Below, in pieces: positions 7,024 through 15,319 of a DNA stretch of 36,211 bases. The stretch's first letter is position 1, and each line of letters begins with the position of its first letter. Below the pieces are notes generated by a model. That model made no database searches. It was not told the origin of the DNA and saw only the letters and a program-made list of their open reading frames with translations. Position numbers and translations under genes: made by a program. This DNA is from an uncultured Clostridia bacterium (GTDB lineage: Bacteria > Bacillota > Clostridia > Lachnospirales > CAG-274), in the NCBI GenBank assembly GCA_944383875.1, contig CALWRD010000002.1, positions 1-36,211 of the forward strand, given 5' to 3'.

Positions 7024-8496
7024 TTATTTATTAATACAGTTTGTAAAGTAATACTTCATTATATCCCTTGCGGATGCAATAGCCTTATCCCCGTGCCCTG
7101 CATTTTCCAGAATAACGGATACCGCTATACGTGGATTGTCGGCAGGTGCAAAGGCAACAAACCATGCATGGTCATCTCCCGAGGCATTTTCCGCCGTACC
7201 GGTTTTGCCTGCCACCTGTACATTGCCTGTAATAACACCTACGGAGGATGAGGAGGTTGAGCTGTCGGAAGTAACCACGTCACCGGGGTCGATATATATG
7301 GCGGCGTCCGTTGCGGTACCGCTGTTTACGACTTCCTTCATAAGCTCCGTTATCTCTGCCGCAATATCCGGCGACATTATTGATCTAAGCTTTTCAGGGA
7401 TAGTACGATTTTTAACATTGCCGCTTTGTGACTGGGAATGATCCACGATATAAGGCTTCATCATAATGCCGTTGTTTGCAACCGCCGAAGTAATCATAGC
7501 CATATGCAGAGGAGTCACAAGGGTCTTGCCCTGACCTATGGAGGTTTCCACCACTGCGGAAAGGTTTGAATCCAGGGGCAGTGAAAAGGAGCTTTGGGAA
7601 TACTCCAAATCAAAGCCGAGGCTTTGGTTAAACATAAAATCATATGCCTCGCTGTTAAGTTTGTCTATGCCAAGCATAGTACCTATAGTGGAAAAATAGG
7701 TGTTGCAGGATTTTGCAAATGCCTTTGTCATATCTTCGTTTCCGTGTACGGTGGAATTAAAACAGCGTATACGGGTGGCGCTGTCAAAGCGTTTTACGCC
7801 TTCGCATACCATGCTGTAATTAAGATAATCCGGATCTTCTCCCAAAGCTGCCGCCGCAGTCAGTATCTTAAAGGTTGAACCCGGGGGATACAGTCCCTGA
7901 GCTGCACGGTTCAACAGTGGCGAGTCAGATTCCTCGCTGTTTAGGGTTTCCCAATCCTCATTTACGGTATTGGCATTATAATTAGGATAGGTCACCATTG
8001 AAAGGATTTTACCCGAAGATGGCTCCATGGCAACTATCGCACCCTTTGAAGTGCCAAGTTTCTCGGCAGCATAACGCTGCAAATCCGCATCAACGGTAAG
8101 CACAACGTCATCGCCGCTTACTTCGGTACCTGCAAAAGCATCCTTAATGCGCTGTATAAGCTCGGAACTGACGGTTTCCAGCATAAAGTTGTACTTTGCC
8201 TCAACTCCCGTCTTTCCCTTAGAGGTATAGCCCGTTATATTTGAAAAAATATTGGAGTCATTATATATCCTGTGATATACCCCTTCCTCATCCTTTTCGG
8301 AATAAGCCAGAACCTGACCGTTAATGTCAAGAATAGAGCCTCTTTTTATATAGTCGGAGACACGGTTAAGTCTCGGATTGTATGAATTGGTAATAAACTC
8401 GTTGCTGTCTGCAAGGGAAACCTTGCACAGATAGCCTATAAGTACCACAAACAAAAGGGTGTAAATCCAGAATACCTTTTTAATAGTATTTTTCAT
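7024..8496 (-). CDS. class B penicillin-binding protein (peptidoglycan transpeptidase)
   Basis: Membrane-anchored D,D-transpeptidase that cross-links peptidoglycan, the expected partner of the SEDS glycosyltransferase encoded just upstream. 490 residues: one N-terminal membrane helix (about 8-25), a small dimerisation/pedestal region including RGSILDINGQVLA (52-64), then the transpeptidase domain. All three catalytic motifs are intact: S207-T-F-K210 (SxxK), S263-C-N265 (SxN) and K431-T-G433 (KTG). A serine-rich stretch (SSTSSSSVG, 412-420) lies just before the KTG motif. Ribosome site AGGAGGT is eight bases before the ATG, which overlaps the rodA stop by four bases (ATGA). Length and architecture match the PbpA class found beside RodA/FtsW in Clostridia and Actinobacteria; no PASTA domains are seen. 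The choice between elongation and division roles is open. Confidence 0.93.
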   Translation of the reverse strand: MKNTIKKVFWIYTLLFVVLIGYLCKVSLADSNEFITNSYNPRLNRVSDYIKRGSILDINGQVLAYSEKDEEGVYHRIYNDSNIFSNITGYTSKGKTGVEAKYNFMLETVSSELIQRIKDAFAGTEVSGDDVVLTVDADLQRYAAEKLGTSKGAIVAMEPSSGKILSMVTYPNYNANTVNEDWETLNSEESDSPLLNRAAQGLYPPGSTFKILTAAAALGEDPDYLNYSMVCEGVKRFDSATRIRCFNSTVHGNEDMTKAFAKSCNTYFSTIGTMLGIDKLNSEAYDFMFNQSLGFDLEYSQSSFSLPLDSNLSAVVETSIGQGKTLVTPLHMAMITSAVANNGIMMKPYIVDHSQSQSGNVKNRTIPEKLRSIMSPDIAAEITELMKEVVNSGTATDAAIYIDPGDVVTSDSSTSSSSVGVITGNVQVAGKTGTAENASGDDHAWFVAFAPADNPRIAVSVILENAGHGDKAIASARDIMKYYFTNCINK

Positions 8497-9896
8497 TCCA
8501 TAGACCTCCTTCTCCTGCGGCGGTGCGGAATTTGTTCATCAACGGGATGAGGAGTATATTCCTCCGGAGTTTTATCCTGCTTATACATATCGTTACGCAT
8601 ATATACCCATTGGATAATGGCTATAATGACAAAGCTCATGGTTATTGAAGTACCGCCGTAGCTTACAAAGGGCAGAGTAACTCCCGTAAGGGGTACAAAC
8701 TTAATATCTCCTCCTATAATAAGGAAGGTCTGGAAGGTAAGCAGAGCGGTAAGCCCCGCACTTAAAAGGGTAAGATAACGGCTTCTGCTGTAGAGCGCCG
8801 CACGTACACCTTCCAGAAATATCATTACAAATACCAGTATAATTCCTATGCCAAAGAGCACCCCAAATTCCTCACAGACGGCGGAAAAGATAAAGTCCCT
8901 TTCAACTACGGGGATATAGTCCGCATAGCCTCGTGTAAAGCCGCTGCCGAAAAGACCGTATGAGCCTACGGCAAAAAGAGACTGGGCTATCTGATAGCCG
9001 CTGTTTTCAATATCCGACCATGGATCCAGCCATACATTGACCCTTGTACGTACGTGGGGAAAAAGGAAATAAGCCAACACAGAGGCAAGGGCGCCGCAGC
9101 CAAAGCCTCCCAGCAGATAGAATACATTTGAAGTGGCAATATAAATTACCACAAGGAAGGTCATGGAGAAAATAAGGGCGGAACCCAGATCCTTCTGCGC
9201 CACAAGGCAGAGGATAATAACAGCGCTGACCGCCGTAGGCACAATAAGCTGCCTTAACTCCGGCTTTTGTGAAAGCGCCGAAGCAAGGAAAAATACAAAC
9301 AAAAGCTTAACCACCTCGGAGGGTTGAAAAGCTACGGGACCTATGGAAATCCAGTTGGTTGAACCGTAGAAGTTTGAACCGAAAATCAGCGTACACATAA
9401 GCAATACAATGGCAAGGGCTGCATACAAAACCCTAAACCTGTCAAGCCTTGGCAATATGTTAAGTATCGGAGGCAGCACAATCAGCACAGCCAGACCAAG
9501 AAGGCACCATATAAACTGCCTTGAAGCAAGGCTGTCATCAAGCCTTGTAAGCATTACAAGCCCTATATCCGTCAGGAAAAATATTCCGTTGTACATAATA
9601 GGACTGCTCTTTTTATATATTTTTTCCAATAGGATACAGCCCAGCATAATGTAAAGCAGACTTATAAGTCCGAAAATCAATGTAACTGTGGGCTGTTCCT
9701 TGTCATTAATAACAAGTATAATAAACGCCGTTATATGAAAAAGCATTATCATAATGCGCTGTACAGCTGCAAGCAGATTTTCGCTTACATCAACGACCCC
9801 CTCCTTGGAAAGGTTTATGCAAAAGCCGCACAGCAGAAACACGCACATATATATAATGAATAGATACTTCGCAAGTAAAATAAAAATTTCAAACAT
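8493..9896 (-). CDS. SEDS family peptidoglycan glycosyltransferase (RodA/FtsW/SpoVE)
   Basis: Polytopic membrane enzyme that polymerises lipid II into glycan strands together with a class B PBP. The 467-residue protein has about ten hydrophobic helices. The family signature GVTLPFVSYGGTSI is at about 405-418, and the conserved segment QKDLGSALI at 234-242 carries the catalytic aspartate position (Asp236). Another family block is NWISIGPVAFQPSEVVK (181-197). The C-terminus is a short cytoplasmic tail ending in a run of arginines. AGGTGATT precedes the ATG. The gene starts 10 bases after the U32 gene ends and overlaps the PBP gene, so the three form one operon. RodA and FtsW cannot be separated from sequence alone. 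Confidence 0.93.
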   Translation of the reverse strand: MFEIFILLAKYLFIIYMCVFLLCGFCINLSKEGVVDVSENLLAAVQRIMIMLFHITAFIILVINDKEQPTVTLIFGLISLLYIMLGCILLEKIYKKSSPIMYNGIFFLTDIGLVMLTRLDDSLASRQFIWCLLGLAVLIVLPPILNILPRLDRFRVLYAALAIVLLMCTLIFGSNFYGSTNWISIGPVAFQPSEVVKLLFVFFLASALSQKPELRQLIVPTAVSAVIILCLVAQKDLGSALIFSMTFLVVIYIATSNVFYLLGGFGCGALASVLAYFLFPHVRTRVNVWLDPWSDIENSGYQIAQSLFAVGSYGLFGSGFTRGYADYIPVVERDFIFSAVCEEFGVLFGIGIILVFVMIFLEGVRAALYSRSRYLTLLSAGLTALLTFQTFLIIGGDIKFVPLTGVTLPFVSYGGTSITMSFVIIAIIQWVYMRNDMYKQDKTPEEYTPHPVDEQIPHRRRRRRSME

Positions 9897-9906
9897 AAAT
9901 AATCAC

Positions 9907-12234
9907 CTATACAACTCCCCTGTAAAAATGACCTGCGGTGGTATTTTTACGTTTCAGTTTTTCATCGCCGCCGGCAATGAGATCCTTATACATTTCGATT
10001 ATCTCAAGCATTTCATCCCTGTCTTCGGTGGTAAAAATCAGCCTTGCATACTCACTTGCGGGTATATCCTTCCATCTGTCACCCACATATATGGGAGCAC
10101 TGTTAAGGATAAGTGCCGCACAGCTTTCACACATAGTGAATACAGGAAATTCTGCCCCTTTTCTGTCCTTCAGCACGCAGGAGGGATGCTTTTCCCTTAA
10201 ACTGCAATATTTTTTGTTCCCCTTATCTGCCATATGCACTCCCACAGGGCATTGCTGGGTAGTCATAAGGGGCAGTCTGCCGTATACCACTATCTCCGCA
10301 TCCTTACCGCAAAGGGGGCGCAGCTCCTTGATATTAAGCTCCGGAGAAAGGGTAACACGTTCACATTTTTTCCCCATAAGCTCTCGGGAGGCTGAATTGA
10401 ACACATTAATTGTGTAGTCGGATATAACAGGCTTAGCGGTATCTATGCGCTCAATATTACGTGCAAGATAACCGTCAAGACCGGTATTTTCAAGCAGTTT
10501 AATGCGCTTTTTTACAATCTCATTCAAGTCGTTGCGCTCAATAACGGGCAGTGCATAATACAGCCTTGAACCGGAAGAATGTGCCCTGTTAATAAGCCTC
10601 TCGGCATTTTCCATGGCATAGTGGGTCATTTCACAATATATGTCAATATCCTTGACATTAACAGCTGTTTCAAGCAGGTCTTTTCCATACACCTGCACAC
10701 AGAGCCTTGTGCCCTCGGCATTGTAATTTTTAAAGGGTATATATTTCGTTTGAGGCAAATCCCGCCTGTAATGTTTATCCAGCGCCTTCTCAAGCATTGC
10801 ACAGGCGTTTCGCTTAAGCTCCTTAAGGGAGGAAAGGGGCACATACAGCTCACCGCATTCACCTTTTTCAAAGTTTAAAATAAAGGGGGTATTTCCCGTC
10901 TTTGAAAGGTGTGTTGTAAGGTCATCAAAGGTCATTGAATTTTTCAAAGGCTTTTCGGGCACAGCTCCGAGACACTCTATACTCACATCATCCGCCGTTA
11001 GCTTAAGGTGCAGGGGCTTGCCGATTTCTGCCTTAAGCTCCGCCTTTACATTCCTGCGCCTTGTGTAATCGGAGTATGTGTTTTTCAGACTGTCAATCAA
11101 GCCCTTGTCATAGGATTTGAACACCTTGTCCCCCTTTGAGGCGGGGGTACCAAGGTTAAGGGTTATGGTTTCTCCGCTTTTAGCCGCCTTTGAAATATTG
11201 GTGCCCGTATGTTCTCCCTTTGTCCATACTTCCACCCCGTCGCCGCAGTTAAGATCCTCACACAGGCGGACAGTACAGCTCCTGCCTCTTGCGGAAACCA
11301 CGCTGCCCACATATACGCCTGTACTTTTGGGAGAGGCGCTTAACATATCTTTGCCCGAATGTTTAAAATAATATCCGCTGCCCAGTTCGCCACCACGGTT
11401 AAATATCTGGGTGAGCTTTTTCATATCCTCCGAAGTGGGCTTTTTCAGGCTGTCCGCATACTTGCGGTACATGGAAGTAACAAGGGCAACATATTCAGGG
11501 GATTTCATTCTGCCTTCAATCTTCCATGAGGTAACCCCGCTGTAGGTTAATTCCGGTATAAAAGTAAGGGCACAGGTATCCTTAGGTGACAGGAGATAGC
11601 CAAAGGCATATTGCTTGCCCCCGCTTAAAAGACGGTACTCCATTCGGCAGGTCTGGGCACAGCTGCCACGGTTTCCGCTCCTGCCTCCAAGCATACTGCT
11701 CATCAGGCACCGCCCCGAATAGGACACGCAAAGTGCGCCGTGTACAAAGACTTCCGTTTCCACAGGGGAATTATTTGCTGTTTCCTTAATTTCCTCAAGG
11801 GACAGTTCACGGCTTAATACAACACGGTCAAAGCCTAGCTCCTTAAGGGTTTCAGCCTGTACTCTGCTGTGGGCAGTCATCTGGGTACTGGCATGCAAGG
11901 CTATATCCGGAAAATATTTTTTTGCAAGGGAAAAAAAGCCTAAATCCTGAATAATAAAGGCATCCGCTCCGTATGAGTACATCTTTGCGGCAAAGGCAAG
12001 CACATCCTTAAGCTCACTGTCTTTATAGAGAATATTAAGGGTAATGTGTACTTTGACGCCCCGCAAATGACACTGTCTTATTATTTCCTCAATGGCGGCA
12101 TCGTCGGGGGAGTCAGCATAACGTCGTGCGTTAAACTCACCGCCTCCCATATATATGGCGTCACAGCCGTTGTTTACGGCAGCCACCGCACTTTGCGCCG
12201 AACCTGCTGGGGATAAAATTTCGGGTTTAAGCAT
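9907..12234 (-). CDS. peptidase U32 family protein (two-domain, RlhA-like)
   Basis: U32 proteins were first named as collagenases, but members studied in E. coli (RlhA, TrhP, UbiU/UbiV) are radical-free hydroxylases or RNA-modification factors with an iron-sulfur centre. This 775-residue protein starts MLKPEILSPAGSAQSAVAAV, the usual opening. The U32 signature EVFVHGALCVSYSGRCLMSS is at 161-180. Cysteines 169, 176, 192 and 196 are spaced as the [4Fe-4S] ligands of the family. The long C-terminal part (from about 400) fits the extended RlhA-like form, suggesting 23S rRNA C2501 hydroxylation, but this is inference. Ribosome site GAGGTGATC precedes the ATG. In Clostridia a U32 gene often follows zapA, as here, although 470 non-coding bases separate them. 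Confidence 0.9.
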   Translation of the reverse strand: MLKPEILSPAGSAQSAVAAVNNGCDAIYMGGGEFNARRYADSPDDAAIEEIIRQCHLRGVKVHITLNILYKDSELKDVLAFAAKMYSYGADAFIIQDLGFFSLAKKYFPDIALHASTQMTAHSRVQAETLKELGFDRVVLSRELSLEEIKETANNSPVETEVFVHGALCVSYSGRCLMSSMLGGRSGNRGSCAQTCRMEYRLLSGGKQYAFGYLLSPKDTCALTFIPELTYSGVTSWKIEGRMKSPEYVALVTSMYRKYADSLKKPTSEDMKKLTQIFNRGGELGSGYYFKHSGKDMLSASPKSTGVYVGSVVSARGRSCTVRLCEDLNCGDGVEVWTKGEHTGTNISKAAKSGETITLNLGTPASKGDKVFKSYDKGLIDSLKNTYSDYTRRRNVKAELKAEIGKPLHLKLTADDVSIECLGAVPEKPLKNSMTFDDLTTHLSKTGNTPFILNFEKGECGELYVPLSSLKELKRNACAMLEKALDKHYRRDLPQTKYIPFKNYNAEGTRLCVQVYGKDLLETAVNVKDIDIYCEMTHYAMENAERLINRAHSSGSRLYYALPVIERNDLNEIVKKRIKLLENTGLDGYLARNIERIDTAKPVISDYTINVFNSASRELMGKKCERVTLSPELNIKELRPLCGKDAEIVVYGRLPLMTTQQCPVGVHMADKGNKKYCSLREKHPSCVLKDRKGAEFPVFTMCESCAALILNSAPIYVGDRWKDIPASEYARLIFTTEDRDEMLEIIEMYKDLIAGGDEKLKRKNTTAGHFYRGVV

Positions 12235-12254
12235 CTGATCACCTCAAAAGAAAG

Positions 12255-12590
12255 CATAGGTTTTGATAAAACCTATGGGTAAAAATCTTTTTGTTGTTTT
12301 TCGCAACATAGATTTGCGATTTTTCTTTTCCCTTAATCCCACAATGGGATTCCTACTTTTCTACGAGAAAAGTAGGCAAAAGCGCCGCTAGTTTCGAAGC
12401 GGAGTGCGATTTTTTCTGAAAGAAAAAGATCGCTTCCCTACGGGATTTGAATTTATTTCATAAATTCAAACTTGCACGACTTAGGGGCGGGAACGCCGCC
12501 CCTAAGAACCCTCATTTCATCGGTAGGGCATTTGCACCAATTTTCTTAACGCCGCCTGTCTTATAGGCGGCTAAAAATTCGCACAAATGC
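12255..12590. repeat. intergenic string of consecutive hairpins
   Basis: The 470-base gap 12235-12704 has no supportable gene. It holds a series of nearly back-to-back palindromes: 12255-12277 (perfect 10-base arms), 12301-12319 (TCGCAA/TTGCGA), 12335-12351 (AATCCCA/TGGGATT), 12352-12376 (perfect 11-base arms), 12385-12402 (CCGCT/AGCGG), 12406-12433 (long imperfect arms), 12435-12445 (TCCC/GGGA), 12446-12470 (perfect 10-base arms), 12480-12506 (perfect 11-base GC-rich arms CTTAGGGGCGG/CCGCCCCTAAG) and 12528-12590 (outer GCATTTG/CAAATGC around GCCGCCT/AGGCGGC). None has a convincing T tract in the direction of the flanking genes. This looks like a composite of small mobile or repetitive palindromic units. 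12591-12704 shows nothing clear. Confidence 0.8.
12345..12375 (+). repeat. 31-base palindromic dispersed repeat, copy 1
   Basis: This 31-base stretch (TGGGATTCC, then CTACTTTTCT-ACG-AGAAAAGTAG) is identical to the reverse complement of 35972-36002. The similarity extends weakly leftwards through a second small hairpin (TCCCA/TGGGA) and a T/C-rich run. Confidence 0.85.
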
Positions 12591-12704
12591 TATTGTTAGG
12601 ACTTCAGATAGTTGTTTTTGTTATGTTGTTTTCGTTCGCCCAAGGTGTAGACAAAAATCGTTAGGCAAATGGTTTTGGTCAAATTTTTCAAGAACAATGT
12701 ATAC

Positions 12705-13760
12705 TTATTTCAGGCTGTCTATAAAGCTCTTAAGCTCACTTTTAGCCTGAGAAAGCTCCTGCATAAGCTGTTCATTATCATGGGACAGCTTACGGTTTTC
12801 AGCCTTAACGGCATTAAGTGCGTTTTGCAGATCCACGGCACTGCCCTCAGGTATGCTCTGCTTGAGAGCCTCATAGTCACCGCCGGCTTTTTCAAGCTTA
12901 GCCATAGCGTCTGCATTTTCCTTAATCAGCCTGTTGTTTTCGGCACGCAGGGAAGCTATTGTGCTGTCCGTTTCGGCGTTGCCTGCACTTTCCGCCGCCT
13001 CAATCTGTTTATTAAGGGTAGCTATGGAGGCATTTGCTGCCTTAAGCTTAACCGCAAGCTCGTCCCTTTCCTTATTTACGCTGTTAAGGCGCTGATTACG
13101 TTCAGCCGACTTTTTGTTAAGCTCATTTAAAGCATTATTCTTTTCCGAAAGTTTAACGGAAAGGTTGTTAAGCTCCTTATTTTTCGCATTTATCTTTTGG
13201 TTAAGCTCCCCTACCTCTATCTTGCCGTCGGAAATCTTTTTGCTGAGCTCGTCGTTTTTGGTGGTAAGGGCGGTAATGTCACTGTTTGCGGCAGCAAGCT
13301 TATTGCGTAGTTTTGAAATATCCTCATCCTTTTCCGCAATGGTCTTTTTGAAGTTTTCAAACTGTATGCTGCCCTTTTGCATTGCGGCGTTAAACTTGGT
13401 CAATTTGGCTTCCTTTTCATCAAGTTCCTTTTTAAGCGCCTCAATCTCCCTTGTCTTTTCCACAAGCTCATTGCTGAGATCGGACAGTTCGGAAAGGGCT
13501 TCCGAATGATAATCTGTCTTTTCGTCCTTGCCTTTCTCCCTTTCCTTAAACAAATCATCCGCAATATTAAGCGCAAGAATAATGGGGTAGTTTTCGGTAA
13601 ATTCAACTCCCGCTGTGGTATGTTTGCTTATCTCCACAAGCTTTTTGTTAAGATAGCGGGCAACGGACTGGATATATGCCTCGCTGTCACTGCCCGTAAG
13701 GCGATAAACCTTACCGCCTATAACTACCTCAACCGGTTTAGTAGGGTTCGGTGCCTGCAT
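12705..13760 (-). CDS. ZapA-like cell division protein with long coiled-coil extension
   Basis: The N-terminal 75 or so residues match ZapA, the FtsZ-binding protein that bundles protofilaments at the division site: KPVEVVIGGKVYRLTG, EAYIQSVARYLNKKL and NYPIILALNIADDLFKEREK. ZapA is normally 85-130 residues. Here it continues with about 270 residues of almost unbroken heptad-like, Lys/Glu/Asn/Leu-rich coiled coil (for example KINAKNKELNNLSVKLSEK), giving 351 in all. The start is set at the ATG at 13760, eight bases after AAGGAGG; a GTG directly before it is possible. On the far side of the hairpin string lies the U32 gene on the same strand. A candidate -10 (TATAAT, minus strand, 13787-13792) lies upstream but has no good -35. 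Confidence 0.8.
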   Translation of the reverse strand: MQAPNPTKPVEVVIGGKVYRLTGSDSEAYIQSVARYLNKKLVEISKHTTAGVEFTENYPIILALNIADDLFKEREKGKDEKTDYHSEALSELSDLSNELVEKTREIEALKKELDEKEAKLTKFNAAMQKGSIQFENFKKTIAEKDEDISKLRNKLAAANSDITALTTKNDELSKKISDGKIEVGELNQKINAKNKELNNLSVKLSEKNNALNELNKKSAERNQRLNSVNKERDELAVKLKAANASIATLNKQIEAAESAGNAETDSTIASLRAENNRLIKENADAMAKLEKAGGDYEALKQSIPEGSAVDLQNALNAVKAENRKLSHDNEQLMQELSQAKSELKSFIDSLK

Positions 13761-13957
13761 CACTCCGACCTCCTTATATGATATGTATTATACGTACCAA
13801 AAAAAATCAAATTTGGTTTTTCTTATACAGTATAACATAAATTTGTCCGCAAATACAGTTTTTTATAAAAAATGATTGAAAAATTACGCAAAAAAGCTTT
13901 TTTGCAAATTTTTTTATAAAAAATTTAAATTTTCTCTTTTAATTTTTGTGATTTTGT

Positions 13958-13963
13958 TATAAA
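13958..13963 (+). promoter_or_regulatory. candidate extended -10 for the PucR-type regulator gene
   Basis: TGT-TATAAA in a very AT-rich stretch, 43 bases before the ATG at 14007. There is no convincing -35, so the TG extension would have to carry recognition. 13764-13979 is otherwise an AT-rich divergent intergenic region with no further feature. Confidence 0.35.
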
Positions 13964-14006
13964 ATAAGACTAAGTAAGTTTGAAATTAAAAAGGAGTGAG
14001 CGGTTT

Positions 14007-15098
14007 ATGATTTCCAACCAGATTTTGCAAAGCACTATAGACGGACTGAAAAATATCACCCGGAGGGAGTTGAGCGTTGCCGAAAGAGAGGGCAAGATAG
14101 TGGCTACCACCGAGGAAGGCATGGCAAATACCACCATTGAAAACATCAATATATTCGTATCAAGCCCTGCCGAAAATCAGCTTGTGCAAGGTTACCAATA
14201 CTTTAAGGTGTTTGACAACAACAATACAGAGTATATAGTGCTTATCAAAGGTGAGGACGAGGAAACCTACCGTATAGGCAAAATCACCGCCTTCCAGATA
14301 CAAAATCTGCTTGTGGCATATAAAGAACGCTATGACAGGGATAACTTTGTCAAAAACCTGCTCCTTGACAACCTCCTGCTGGTAGACATATATTCACGTG
14401 CAAAAAAGCTCCATATCGAAAACAATGTAAGGCGTATAGTATACCTTATTGAAACCGAGATTGACAAGGATCTTAACGTGGTGGAAATAGTAAGGAGCAT
14501 CTTCCCTACAAAGCAGAAGGACTTTGTAACGGCGGTTGACGAAAAGAGCATTATCCTTGTAAAGGAGCTTAAGGAAAAAGACGGCAAAGAGGAGATCGAG
14601 GCAATAGCAAAGTCAATATATGACACTCTTACCGCCGAGGCAATGAGCAACGTATATATTGCCATAGGTACAGCCGTTATGGATCTTAAGAACGTTTCCG
14701 CATCATATAAGGAAGCAAAGATGGCGCTTGAAGTGGGCAAGATATTTGAAGAGAGCAAAAGCATAGTTAACTATGAGCAGCTTGGTATCGGCAGACTTAT
14801 CTATCAGCTGCCCGCATCCCTTTGCAAGATGTTTATCAACGAGGTGCTGCACGGCGTGTCAATGGATCAGTTTGACGAGGAAACCCTTGTCACTGTCAAC
14901 AAGTTTTTTGAAAACAACTTAAATGTTTCGGAGACTTCACGTCAGCTTTATATACATAGGAACACCCTTGTCTACAGGCTTGACAAACTGCAGAAGATGA
15001 CGGGACTTGACCTTCGCAACTTTGACGATGCGATTATATTTAAGATTATGCTTATGGTAAGCAAGTATATGGCGTACAAAGAGAATTTTATGTATTAA
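14007..15098 (+). CDS. PucR/CdaR-type transcriptional regulator
   Basis: 363 residues from the ATG at 14007; the TTG at 13980 is rejected because AAAAAGGAGTGAG lies between them as ribosome site. The C-terminal 60 residues form the PucR-family helix-turn-helix (LNVSETSRQLYIHRNTLVYRL, shortened here to its core SETSRQLYIHRNTLVYRL), followed by LDLRNFDDAIIFKIML. The N-terminal and middle parts are the GGDEF-like/ligand region typical of CdaR and PucR proteins (YIAIGTAVMDLKNVSASYKEA near 225). Such regulators sense small metabolites, but the ligand is unknown. It is single between a candidate promoter and a strong terminator, directly upstream of ftsE. A role in controlling the ftsEX operon is possible from position only. 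Confidence 0.82.
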   Translation: MISNQILQSTIDGLKNITRRELSVAEREGKIVATTEEGMANTTIENINIFVSSPAENQLVQGYQYFKVFDNNNTEYIVLIKGEDEETYRIGKITAFQIQNLLVAYKERYDRDNFVKNLLLDNLLLVDIYSRAKKLHIENNVRRIVYLIETEIDKDLNVVEIVRSIFPTKQKDFVTAVDEKSIILVKELKEKDGKEEIEAIAKSIYDTLTAEAMSNVYIAIGTAVMDLKNVSASYKEAKMALEVGKIFEESKSIVNYEQLGIGRLIYQLPASLCKMFINEVLHGVSMDQFDEETLVTVNKFFENNLNVSETSRQLYIHRNTLVYRLDKLQKMTGLDLRNFDDAIIFKIMLMVSKYMAYKENFMY

Positions 15099-15122
15099 AC
15101 CGATAACGTAAAAATATAAACA

Positions 15123-15170
15123 AGGACAGTGCAAAAGAGAGCAAAATCCTCGTCACTGTCCTGTTTTTTT
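15123..15170 (+). terminator. Rho-independent terminator after the PucR-type gene
   Basis: Nine-base perfect stem AGGACAGTG / CACTGTCCT around a 22-base loop, followed by G and seven T. Confidence 0.85.
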
Positions 15171-15242
15171 GTTAAAAATCTTTAAAATTTTGCCGCATTA
15201 AAGGATATATTTAGGATAAAACGCCATTAATAAAATCTTAAG

Positions 15243-15271
15243 TTGATTTTTAAAGGAATTTGATGTATCCT
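15243..15271 (+). promoter_or_regulatory. candidate sigma-A promoter for the ftsEX operon
   Basis: TTGATT, 17-base spacer, TATCCT, ending 48 bases before the TTG start of ftsE. Its position after the preceding terminator fits an independent operon. Confidence 0.5.
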
Positions 15272-15319
15272 ATAGCGTAGAACAGTGAGCTTTTACACTA
15301 CGGAAGGATGTAATCTATT

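Noticed and set aside
12255-12590. CRISPR array as an explanation for the repeated palindromes
   Set aside because: The palindromes differ from one another, have no constant repeat or spacer length, and no cas genes are near.
12669-13781. Three plus-strand frames of 130-150 codons
   Set aside because: Antisense to the coiled-coil gene; the hydrophobic Phe/Ser/Leu composition is the mirror of Lys/Glu-rich codons.
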